64,000 nucleotides of DNA from Alphaproteobacteria bacterium (GTDB lineage Bacteria > Pseudomonadota > Alphaproteobacteria > Rhizobiales > JAJFHC01), in contig JAJFHD010000125.1 of the NCBI GenBank assembly GCA_021775805.1, positions 124,001-188,000 on the forward strand, read 5' to 3'. Both the position numbers and the translations under genes were made by a program. Below the pieces are notes generated by a model. It was not told the origin of the DNA, searched no databases, and saw only the letters and a program-made list of their open reading frames with translations. Below, one piece after another: positions 25,838 through 35,153 of this stretch (positions are counted from its first letter, which is position 1; each line of letters starts with the position of its first letter).

Positions 25838-25890
25838 CCGTTTCCCGTGCGCGACGCAACACGTCAGTGTTGTTTCGCAGATACGGGATC
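25838..25890 (+). repeat. GCAGCAC hairpin repeat, copy R4
   Basis: CGTTTCCCGT..., inner arms GCGACGCAACAC and GTGTTGTTTCGC around a GTCA loop, ending ATACGGGATC. Relative to R2, GCAGCAC has become GCAACAC and GTGCTGC has become GTGTTGT, so pairing is kept (one G-T pair). It starts 8 bases after the GIY-YIG stop codon. Confidence 0.78.
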
Positions 25891-25918
25891 GTACCAATCT
25901 CAAAGGCCGGCGTTCGAT

Positions 25919-25971
25919 ACGGCCCCGTCTCTGCGAGGCAGCATTGCATGCTGCATCGCGTACGGGGAACG
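25919..25971 (-). repeat. GCAGCAC hairpin repeat, copy R5 (inverted)
   Basis: This copy lies 28 bases after R4 in opposite orientation. The inner stem GCGA-t-GCAGCAT/ATGCTGC-c-TCGC is perfect except for one position, and outer CCCCGT/ACGGGG arms also pair. R4 and R5 together form a head-to-head pair like a REPIN. It lies between the GIY-YIG gene and the uvrB 3' end and could also stop uvrB transcripts. Confidence 0.8.
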
Positions 25972-25988
25972 GTTTCTGTCAAACGAAT

Positions 25989-28232
<2,244 letters not shown>

Positions 28233-28293
28233 GGTCGCCAATATAGGCATTCTGCCGGGTAAAAACCATGTGTGTCTGTGGGTTTTCAACGCC

Positions 28294-28318
28294 CATGCTG
28301 ACAATAGGTGTCAGCATG
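28294..28318. promoter_or_regulatory. perfect 10-base inverted repeat between uvrB and SRPBCC gene
   Basis: CATGCTGACA (28294-28303) and TGTCAGCATG (28309-28318) are perfect inverted repeats around ATAGG. TCAGCAT recurs once more at 28325-28331. There is no T-run on either side, so it is not a terminator. It lies 62 bases upstream of the uvrB start in the divergent promoter and may be an operator. It does not match the alphaproteobacterial LexA box (GTTC-N7-GTTC). Confidence 0.5.
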
Positions 28319-28453
28319 ATTTCAGCATCGGATTTATCCCAAAAATACCCGATTTGAATGTTCACGTTGCCGCCTGTGAACAGTCGTGGCAATGTCTGCC
28401 GCGTAGGGGAGACGTGTGGAGTGATTTGTAACCCTGGAGGCTAAAATTTCGTC

Positions 28454-28996
28454 ATGTCCCTTTTGAAAATAATTCTCGGTTCCATAGTGGCCCTGGCCAT
28501 TGGATTTATTGTCGTCGGCCTGTTTTTGCCTAGAGAAGTTTACGTGGCCCGCGACACGGTCATCAAGGCGCCGCCTGAGGCCGTGTTCGCCTATTTGAAC
28601 AGCCCGAAGAAGTTCAATGAGTGGTCGCCCTGGGCCAAACGCGACCCCAAAACTGAGTATCTTTTTACCGGCCCCGATAAAGGCGTTGGGGCAAAGATGG
28701 CCTGGAAGAGCAATAACAAGGAAGTCGGCACGGGCACCCAGGAGATCGTCGCCAGCATGCCTGGCAAGAAGGTCCGGGTGAAGCTCGACTTCGGCGACAT
28801 GGGCAATGGATATGCCGCCTACACGCTGACCCCGGAACAAGGTGGTACGAAGATCGTCTGGGACTTCGAAACCGATCTGGGCGGCAACATCATCGCAAAA
28901 TATTTCGGGTTGATGTTCGATAAATGGATTGGCACCGACTACGAGGCAGGCCTTGCGTCGCTCAAGACGCTGGTGGAGAAACAGTCCGGTGGATGA
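28454..28996 (+). CDS. SRPBCC-family protein with N-terminal membrane anchor
   Basis: This 180-residue protein starts with a hydrophobic helix (LLKIILGSIVALAIGFIVVG), followed by a polyketide-cyclase/START-like SRPBCC domain. That domain opens with VIKAPPEAVFAYLNSPKKFNEWSPW and ends with a long C-terminal helix. A GGAGG site precedes the ATG. These proteins bind hydrophobic ligands; no specific role is evident. It is divergent from uvrB and 33 bases before the next SDR gene. Confidence 0.87.
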   Translation: MSLLKIILGSIVALAIGFIVVGLFLPREVYVARDTVIKAPPEAVFAYLNSPKKFNEWSPWAKRDPKTEYLFTGPDKGVGAKMAWKSNNKEVGTGTQEIVASMPGKKVRVKLDFGDMGNGYAAYTLTPEQGGTKIVWDFETDLGGNIIAKYFGLMFDKWIGTDYEAGLASLKTLVEKQSGG

Positions 28997-29029
28997 TGTC
29001 CGCAAATATCCACCGCGAGGGCCGGAGTC

Positions 29030-29782
29030 GTGACTGACGGCCCGGTCCTGAAGCCGGGAGCCGTTTGCCTGGTGACCGGAGCCAGCCGCGGAATCGGGCG
29101 CGCCATTGCCGATTGTCTGCTTGATCGCGGCCTGCGGGTAATTGCTGCCGCGCGCGGTCGTGAAGGGCTCGACTCGGCCTTTGCTGGGCGTGGCGAAGAT
29201 GTTCTGAAAGTGCCGCTTGACGTGACAGACAGCGCGGCGGTTACCGGATTCCTTCAGAACCTGCCGGAAGAGTGGCGGGATATTGATGTCCTGATCGCCA
29301 ATGCAGGATCCGATGTGGGAGGCCGTCAACATTTCGAAGCCGGCAGTATCGAAGACTGGGTGTCGACCATCGACACAAACGTTTCAGGGTTGATGCGCAT
29401 TTGCCATGCAATCCTGCCCGGCATGTCCGCCCGTGGGCATGGCCACCTGGTAACGCTGGGTTCAGACGTTGGAAACAAGACCTATGCCGGTGGTTCGGCC
29501 TATGCGTCGAGCAAACATGCGGTGCGGGCCTTCACCGATTGTCTGCGCCATGACTACAAGACCTCGCCAATTAGGATCACGGAAATCATGCCGGCTCTGG
29601 TGCGCACAGGCTTTGCCGAAGCCCGACATCGCGGTGATTCCGGCAAGGCTCAGGCTTTCTACGATTCAGCGCCGGCGGCGCTTGCCCCCGAGGACATTGC
29701 GGCAACTGTCATGTTCGCACTGGAACAACCGGCCCATGTGAACATCGCTCAGGTCCTGGTCACTCCGACCGGTGACAAGTAA
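29030..29782 (+). CDS. SDR-family oxidoreductase (YdfG-like)
   Basis: This 250-residue short-chain dehydrogenase starts at GTG. It has TGASRGIGRAIAD, IANAG, a Ser in LGSDVGN and the catalytic YASSK. The C-terminal part, with MPALVRTGFAEARHRGD and EDIAATVMFALEQPAHVN, resembles the YdfG group (NADP+-dependent 3-hydroxy acid/serine dehydrogenases). It probably forms a transcript with the SRPBCC gene; substrate unknown. Confidence 0.87.
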   Translation: MTDGPVLKPGAVCLVTGASRGIGRAIADCLLDRGLRVIAAARGREGLDSAFAGRGEDVLKVPLDVTDSAAVTGFLQNLPEEWRDIDVLIANAGSDVGGRQHFEAGSIEDWVSTIDTNVSGLMRICHAILPGMSARGHGHLVTLGSDVGNKTYAGGSAYASSKHAVRAFTDCLRHDYKTSPIRITEIMPALVRTGFAEARHRGDSGKAQAFYDSAPAALAPEDIAATVMFALEQPAHVNIAQVLVTPTGDK

Positions 29783-29845
29783 TCGGCTCACCCTGTGTGT
29801 CGCGAAGGGTTCTCGGATTCGTCTGCCGTGATGTACAATCGGACC

Positions 29846-30346
29846 ATGGACGAATCGGCCTCATTGCTGAACGCGGATGAAGACGCGCCGCCCGCACCGG
29901 TCATGGCCAGCACCAAGGCACATGCCAGCGTCTTTCTGCCGGCGCTGGTGATCGCCGTGCTTTATGGCGGCCTGTGGCTTTTCGTTGTTGCCTTGGGCAA
30001 GGGCGACGGTGCGCTGGCGCGGCTCATGCTGCTGATCTGCGTTATCGGCGTGCCGGCCGTATTGCTGCATGCCTTCCTGCGTTTCATGTCCACGGAGGTT
30101 CACGTCACAGAACGGACACTGGTGCTCAGCCGGGGCTGGCCGCGCCGTAGGACGATCACGCTCGACCTGCGCGATGTCATCGATATGCAGACCAAGCAGA
30201 CGGTTCTGGGCCGTATCCTCGGTATGGGAACCATGATCGTCCGCGACGCCCAAGGCAAACACTACCGGATCAATGATCTTGCCGCGCCGGTGGATTTCAG
30301 GCGGGCGGTCCTTCAGGCACAGGCGGAACTGCGGGCTGTCAGTTGA
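29846..30346 (+). CDS. bacterial PH-domain membrane protein
   Basis: About 166 residues. Two transmembrane helices (FLPALVIAVLYGGLWLFVVAL and LMLLICVIGVPAVLLHAFL) precede a bacterial pleckstrin-homology-like domain (VHVTERTLVLSRGWPRRRTITLDLRDV). The frame is open from 29795; ATGs at 29831 and 29846 are both possible and neither has a clear ribosome binding site. Function is unknown. It converges on the sortase gene 6 bases away. Confidence 0.75.
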   Translation: MDESASLLNADEDAPPAPVMASTKAHASVFLPALVIAVLYGGLWLFVVALGKGDGALARLMLLICVIGVPAVLLHAFLRFMSTEVHVTERTLVLSRGWPRRRTITLDLRDVIDMQTKQTVLGRILGMGTMIVRDAQGKHYRINDLAAPVDFRRAVLQAQAELRAVS

Positions 30347-30351
30347 CGCCG

Positions 30352-31002
30352 CTACAATTTCGATTCTGCGATCCGTTGGACTTCTTCTGCGTGAACCACG
30401 TAGCGCAGCGGTCCGCGTTCACGCGCCTCGAACGGGAAGCATGTGACCAGTGCAATGCGTCTGCCCGGTGCGTGAGGATCGATGCCGGAGTTGCCTGCAT
30501 GGACGATCTGTGTCCCGGTAACAGTGTAGTACCGGGATGTGCCGTCTGCAGTGACAATATCAAAATTGTCGCCTGCGATGACTTCTTTCAAGAAGGCAAA
30601 GTGCGTGTCGCGATGGCCGGCAATGATGCCGGTGCCGCTGTCGCCCGGGCGCGGTGTTCCGGCCATGTAGCCCGGTGCGAAAGCCAGCGCCTCACCGCTG
30701 GCTCCAGCCAGAACCACGGCACTTTCGCCAATCCGTGGGACCGTTACTTTTGCGACCGGCCAGGTATCGGCCCAGGGCCAGGCGCGCGGAGCGGCCTCAC
30801 CATCGAGCGCTCGCTGCCAGGCGCGTTCGAGAAGGACCTGAGCGACCTGCGCCTTGACCTTGATGTAGGCACCGTGACCGACCAGAGTCAGCCCGTAGGC
30901 CAAGGCAACCAGAGTTACCGCGCCGACGATCCGTTCGAAGAGGCCAAGATCCTTGATGAGGCGAACGCAACGCTGCCTAAGAATATCGATCTGCCGGATC
31001 AT
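30352..31002 (-). CDS. class GN sortase (marine proteobacterial type)
   Basis: This 216-residue transpeptidase has an N-terminal membrane helix (VTLVALAYGLTLVGHGAY) and a catalytic triad: His in IIAGHRDTHF, Cys187 in IALVTCFPF, and an Arg in the RERGPLRYVV part. It is the dedicated sortase of the VIT/vWA protein encoded just upstream, whose stop codon it overlaps by four bases. In Gram-negative cells such sortases are thought to process or attach their single target at the inner membrane. Confidence 0.92.
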   Translation of the reverse strand: MIRQIDILRQRCVRLIKDLGLFERIVGAVTLVALAYGLTLVGHGAYIKVKAQVAQVLLERAWQRALDGEAAPRAWPWADTWPVAKVTVPRIGESAVVLAGASGEALAFAPGYMAGTPRPGDSGTGIIAGHRDTHFAFLKEVIAGDNFDIVTADGTSRYYTVTGTQIVHAGNSGIDPHAPGRRIALVTCFPFEARERGPLRYVVHAEEVQRIAESKL

Positions 31003-33407
31003 GCCGGATGGGCGTCCCGGTGAACGCCTGTGGCAAGATGGCGGAAGAACACCATCACCGTGAGCAGCGACAGCGCAAACAGGATCGACAACAGTCCCAG
31101 TATGATCTTGCGATCCGCCAGGGTGGCGCCCTCAGGCAACACCACGCCTTTTGGCGATTGTCTTGCCGCAGCGGTGGCCGGGTCGGTTCTTGAGACTTTC
31201 AGGAGTTGGGCATACTGAGCGCGAATGAGGCCGGGAGTGGCCTTCATGGCCTCTCTGGTGTCAGGATCAGGGCCAAAAATCTTTTCGAAATTCCAGCCTG
31301 CGGGCAGATCGAGAGGGATATCGGCGCGGGTGAGATGTACGCCCGCCGGGCGTTCCGGTGTTGTGTCGACCGCAACCAGGCTTGTCAGCCTCGTCACCAG
31401 ATTGTGGGTGAGAGCCACCTTCAGGATCGTCTTGTCGAACAGGTCAACATTGGCCGAGCCATAACGGCGGCCCTCGAGTTCCGTGATCTTGCGTCTCGCC
31501 CACAGGCGGGCCACGCCTTTTCCGGGCAACGCTGTTGCGAGGTCGATGGTCTTGCGCCAGACCCGTCCGCCGGCGGTCCCGGACAGCGTCAGGGTTCCCT
31601 CGATGCCGTCAGCTTGTGCAATCACCGAAACCGGTTCGCCGGCGTAAAGATCGGGCAGGGGATTGGGCCAGGTCTCGGTATCGATGCCGTCGGACCAGGC
31701 GGCCTCCAGGCCGGTCATCACCGGTGTTTCCAGCATTTTGAACAGCGCCGCCATGCGTTCGGAGACCTGTTCTTCTGAGCCGATATGGGTGAAGCTGCCG
31801 CGTCCGATCATGGCGGCCCGGGTCATGAAGAAGCTGTTGGGCGCCGAACCGATGCCGACAGTGAAGATGCGCGACCGGCCTTTGTTCTTCTTGATCTCGC
31901 GAAACATCTGGTCTTCGTTGCCGATGGCACCGTCGGTGAGAAAAATCACCTGGCGCAACCGGGTTGTATCGTCTGGATGGGCGTCGGCCAGAGCGGCACG
32001 CAGCGCCGGCAGCATTTCAGTGCCGCCATCGGCACTCAGTGAGCGAATGAACCGCCGGGCCCGGTCCACATTGTCTGCAGTGGCGACGACGGGCCATTGA
32101 AACACTGATTCCGTTGTATCGTCGAAGCGAATGACGTTGAAGCGGTCTTTGGCCCCGAGCCTTGAAAGGGCCAGGTCCAGGCTGTGCTTGGCCTGATCCA
32201 TGGAAGCGCCCGACATGGAACCGGAATTGTCGATCACGAAGATCACTTCACGCGGTTGGTCTGAAATTGCGCCGCTGCCGGACACAACCGCCGGAGGTGC
32301 GACAATCGCCATCAGGTAGTCGCGTCCGTTGACACGCTCGTGGAACAGCGAGGCGGTAGGCTCCGCTCCCGCCTGCGCTGCCCACGTGAGCTCGAAGTCG
32401 CGGTCGGCGGGTACTTCGCCGTCTCCGAGCGTCAGCATCACGGTCTCGTCTCCCGAGCGTGTCATGGTAATCTTGTGGTGGGCGCTGGTAACGTCGCCCA
32501 GAGGAAATCCGGCGTCGAGTTTCACACTCAAGGTCACCGGATTGTGTTTGCCTTCCGAAGGATGCCGGACAGGCGGTGAAATCCGGTCGGCATCGCCACC
32601 TTTGCCGGTCTCGATCAGAACCGGCGGCGCGGAGCGGTGTTGCCCTGCCAAGTGAATGTCGCCGGGCGAGGTGTAACGCGGCGCGACAACCAGGGGTATG
32701 CGTAGCGATGAGATGTGTTCACGCCGAAGCACCGGTTCCTGGTATTCGATCTGAACGATGACGGATTCGCCGGGACCGATACTGGCGACCGAATTGGTGA
32801 AGAGGTTGGGCCGTGCCTGTTCCATGAGGGCGGCTTTCCTGCCCTCGGCCTTGGCCTGTTCGTAGATCTTGCGGGCCTCGACTCTTTCCTTGATGACACC
32901 TTCAATGACCCGGTCGCCGATGATCATCTTGAGGGTGTCGACGGCGCCGCCATCGGGCAGCGGATAGACATAGACACCTTCGACCCATCCGCTTGACGGG
33001 TTCATGAAGCGCTGGGTGACGACGGTTCGGGCAATTGCGGCCGTGATGTCGACCTTGATGTCGGTCGCCAGTGTCGGCGCCGTCACGTAGAAGCCTGGCT
33101 GTTCGGACTTGAGAAGCAGACCGGGTGCGGTAATCGACGACAGTTGGACGAGTTGCGGCCTGGCGAGTGATATGCCCGGACTTGTGTCGGCGACAGCCTG
33201 GGCAACGCCTACGGTGAACATGACGATTGCCATGATCAGGCCGATAACGAAGGGTGGTGCCAAGGATGATTGATCAGGGGGCGACCGGTCCCTGGAAGAC
33301 GGTTCGTCCCATGCAAGTTCCGTATCGGTCCGGTTGTCGTACAAGGGCGACCGGACCGATGAGGATGTTTTACGCTGAACACTGGCGGAGTACTGGTTCG
33401 CGCTCAT
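30999..33407 (-). CDS. VIT and vWA-domain sortase target protein
   Basis: This 802-residue protein has an N-terminal cytoplasmic stretch and helix (PPFVIGLIMAIVMFTVGVAQA), a VIT domain (about 115-250, AIARTVVTQRFMNPSSGWVEG), and a vWA domain (about 380-560) with a MIDAS motif VIDNSGSMSG. The C-terminus ends with a sorting signal: LPEGAT, a hydrophobic helix (IILGLLSILFALSLLTVMVFF) and basic residues. It is the partner of the class GN sortase. GGAGG precedes the ATG. The vWA domain suggests metal-dependent protein binding at the cell surface. Confidence 0.92.
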   Translation of the reverse strand: MSANQYSASVQRKTSSSVRSPLYDNRTDTELAWDEPSSRDRSPPDQSSLAPPFVIGLIMAIVMFTVGVAQAVADTSPGISLARPQLVQLSSITAPGLLLKSEQPGFYVTAPTLATDIKVDITAAIARTVVTQRFMNPSSGWVEGVYVYPLPDGGAVDTLKMIIGDRVIEGVIKERVEARKIYEQAKAEGRKAALMEQARPNLFTNSVASIGPGESVIVQIEYQEPVLRREHISSLRIPLVVAPRYTSPGDIHLAGQHRSAPPVLIETGKGGDADRISPPVRHPSEGKHNPVTLSVKLDAGFPLGDVTSAHHKITMTRSGDETVMLTLGDGEVPADRDFELTWAAQAGAEPTASLFHERVNGRDYLMAIVAPPAVVSGSGAISDQPREVIFVIDNSGSMSGASMDQAKHSLDLALSRLGAKDRFNVIRFDDTTESVFQWPVVATADNVDRARRFIRSLSADGGTEMLPALRAALADAHPDDTTRLRQVIFLTDGAIGNEDQMFREIKKNKGRSRIFTVGIGSAPNSFFMTRAAMIGRGSFTHIGSEEQVSERMAALFKMLETPVMTGLEAAWSDGIDTETWPNPLPDLYAGEPVSVIAQADGIEGTLTLSGTAGGRVWRKTIDLATALPGKGVARLWARRKITELEGRRYGSANVDLFDKTILKVALTHNLVTRLTSLVAVDTTPERPAGVHLTRADIPLDLPAGWNFEKIFGPDPDTREAMKATPGLIRAQYAQLLKVSRTDPATAAARQSPKGVVLPEGATLADRKIILGLLSILFALSLLTVMVFFRHLATGVHRDAHPA

Positions 33408-33549
33408 AGTTGTATCCTCCTATGATGGGTCGGCATTAAAAGGGGGGAATGCGGCGAGAATTTCCGGCAAATGTGAGTCTTGCAGGGTAATTTCGTGGCA
33501 ATTGTGTGACGCGAATGACGTTATGTGGATGATTCTTAAGAGGTTTTAA

Positions 33550-34455
33550 GTGAGACAAATCAGATCGCCGGTGTTGCGGAGATCCTGGCTGTTCGTCGGC
33601 GGGGCTGACCGGGAAGCGCTCAATTCGGCCGCGGCCAGCGGTGCGGACGTGCTCATCCAGGAACTCGAGGATTTCACGCCGCCGCACCTCTTGGGGACCG
33701 CCCGTGGGCTCTGTTCAGAGGTCTTGGCGCACTGGAAGGAGCAGGGCGTCGTCGCGACCGTCAGGATCAACCCGCTGGAAAAAGGCGGACGCGAGGACCT
33801 GACGGCGGCCATGGAGGCCGGCGCCGATGCGATCCTGCTGCCAAAAGCCGACCATGCCCGCCAGATTTCGGAACTGGACGAGGCGGTCTCAAATCATGAG
33901 CGGGCGCTGGGCAGGACGGTCGGCTCCACTGAGATCGTTCCCAATGTGGAACTGGCCCACGGGCTGGTTCACACCTTCGATATCTGCCGGGCCAGTCCAA
34001 GGGTAACCGGCGCCCTGGTTGCCTCGGAAGACATGGCGCACGATCTCGGTGCCGTCAGGAGTGCGGACATGGCCGAACTCGATCATGTGCGCGGCCGGTT
34101 TCACGTCGACTGCACCGCCGCCGGCGTGGTGACCATCGACATGCCCTACACCTGGTCGGACGTGGATGGCGCCAGGCGGCATGCGGAGTCAGCCCGGCGT
34201 CTCGGGATGCTGTCGAAGAGTGCAGTCGATCCTGCGCATATACCGGTCATCAATCAGGCGTTCACACCGGGTGCGGAACAGGTCGCGCATTGCCGAAAAC
34301 TGGTGGCGGTGTTTGAGGCTGCTCGGGCACAAGGTCACGGCCGGGTTGAACTGGATAGCGTTCAGGTGGAAATGCCGACCTACCGCAATGCCCTGGCGAC
34401 CCTGTGCCGGGCAGAAGCGCTCGGTGTCGATTGCGAAGTGACTCAAGGCCTGTAA
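33550..34455 (+). CDS. HpcH/HpaI aldolase / CitE-like lyase
   Basis: This 301-residue TIM-barrel protein of the CoA-ester lyase family has the N-terminal RRSWLFVGGADREALNSA, VLIQELEDFTPP and VRINPL (conserved Arg), and later SEDMAHDLGAVR and GMLSKSAVDPAHIPVINQAF. Relatives split malyl-CoA, citramalyl-CoA or similar. It starts at GTG behind AGAGG. It overlaps the convergent GST gene by 13 bases. No CoA transferase or ligase is beside it, so the substrate is open. Confidence 0.87.
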   Translation: MRQIRSPVLRRSWLFVGGADREALNSAAASGADVLIQELEDFTPPHLLGTARGLCSEVLAHWKEQGVVATVRINPLEKGGREDLTAAMEAGADAILLPKADHARQISELDEAVSNHERALGRTVGSTEIVPNVELAHGLVHTFDICRASPRVTGALVASEDMAHDLGAVRSADMAELDHVRGRFHVDCTAAGVVTIDMPYTWSDVDGARRHAESARRLGMLSKSAVDPAHIPVINQAFTPGAEQVAHCRKLVAVFEAARAQGHGRVELDSVQVEMPTYRNALATLCRAEALGVDCEVTQGL

Positions 34456-35054
34456 CCCATATCAATGTGGTCGGGTTGACCAGCGACACGGGCGAGCCAG
34501 GAGCGGACCCCGGGATGTCCGGCAAGGTCGAAGCCGCCGTCGTCGGCCATGTGCGTGTAGACGTACAAGGCGATGTCGGCGATGGAGTAGGTGCCACCGG
34601 CAAAATAATCTGCGCCCGACAGATGTCGTTCCATGACGTCGAGTGCCGCGTATCCCTTTTCGTGCCATTCGGGGAAGAAGTCTTTTTTAAGTTCCAAGCC
34701 ACCGGGCATGATCTTGCGCCAGAAGCGGGCGACCGCGATGTAAGGCTCGTGGCTGTACTGTTCGAAGAACATCCACTGCAAGGCCTGTGCGCGGGCGAAC
34801 CGGTCATCGGGCAGAAGGGCGGTTCCCTCGGCCAGATAGAACATGGCGGCGTTGGATTCGGTAATGAACCGGCCATCGTCGAGTTCCAGAGTGGGAACCT
34901 TGCCGTTGGGGTTCCTGGCGAGAAATTCCGGCGTGCGGCTTTCGCCTTTCAGGATATCGATGTCTTCAAGCCGGTAGGGTATGCCCAGCTGGGTCATGGT
35001 CAGGCGCAGTTTGAAGCAGTTGCCCGAGTCCTGCATGCTGTAGAGCGTGTGCAT
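34443..35054 (-). CDS. glutathione S-transferase family protein
   Basis: This 203-residue protein has the thioredoxin-like N-terminal domain with MHTLYSMQDSGNCFKLRL (active-site Ser region) and NPNGKVPTLEL with the cis-Pro, then FITESNAAMFYLAE (glutathione-binding Glu-Ser), followed by the all-helical C-terminal domain. The frame is open to 35111; the ATG at 35054 has GGGGAA upstream and is the normal family start. It is divergent from an FtrA-like regulator. Confidence 0.92.
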   Translation of the reverse strand: MHTLYSMQDSGNCFKLRLTMTQLGIPYRLEDIDILKGESRTPEFLARNPNGKVPTLELDDGRFITESNAAMFYLAEGTALLPDDRFARAQALQWMFFEQYSHEPYIAVARFWRKIMPGGLELKKDFFPEWHEKGYAALDVMERHLSGADYFAGGTYSIADIALYVYTHMADDGGFDLAGHPGVRSWLARVAGQPDHIDMGYRP

Positions 35055-35138
35055 CGGTTTGTTCCCCGTCCGTTGAAACCGTTCCGTCCCTGGCACCATC
35101 GCCAAATGCATCGATCTTCACAAGTGGCATGAATGCCA

Positions 35139-35150
35139 TTATACGTATAA
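35139..35150. promoter_or_regulatory. 12-base palindrome TTATACGTATAA in GST/FtrA promoter
   Basis: The perfect palindrome sits 3 bases before the regulator start codon and overlaps a TATAAT-like -10 on the minus strand for the GST gene. A flanking imperfect repeat (GCCAT... ATGCC) surrounds it. It is a candidate operator by which the regulator controls itself and the GST gene. Confidence 0.45.
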
Positions 35151-35153
35151 ATT

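Noticed and set aside
23574..25971. The repeat cluster as a CRISPR array
   Set aside because: Units are palindromes of different length in both orientations, without constant spacers, and no cas genes are near.
28320..28400. GTTCAC...GTGAAC near the uvrB promoter as an SOS box
   Set aside because: It is an inverted repeat with a 10-base spacer, not the direct repeat GTTC-N7-GTTC bound by alphaproteobacterial LexA.
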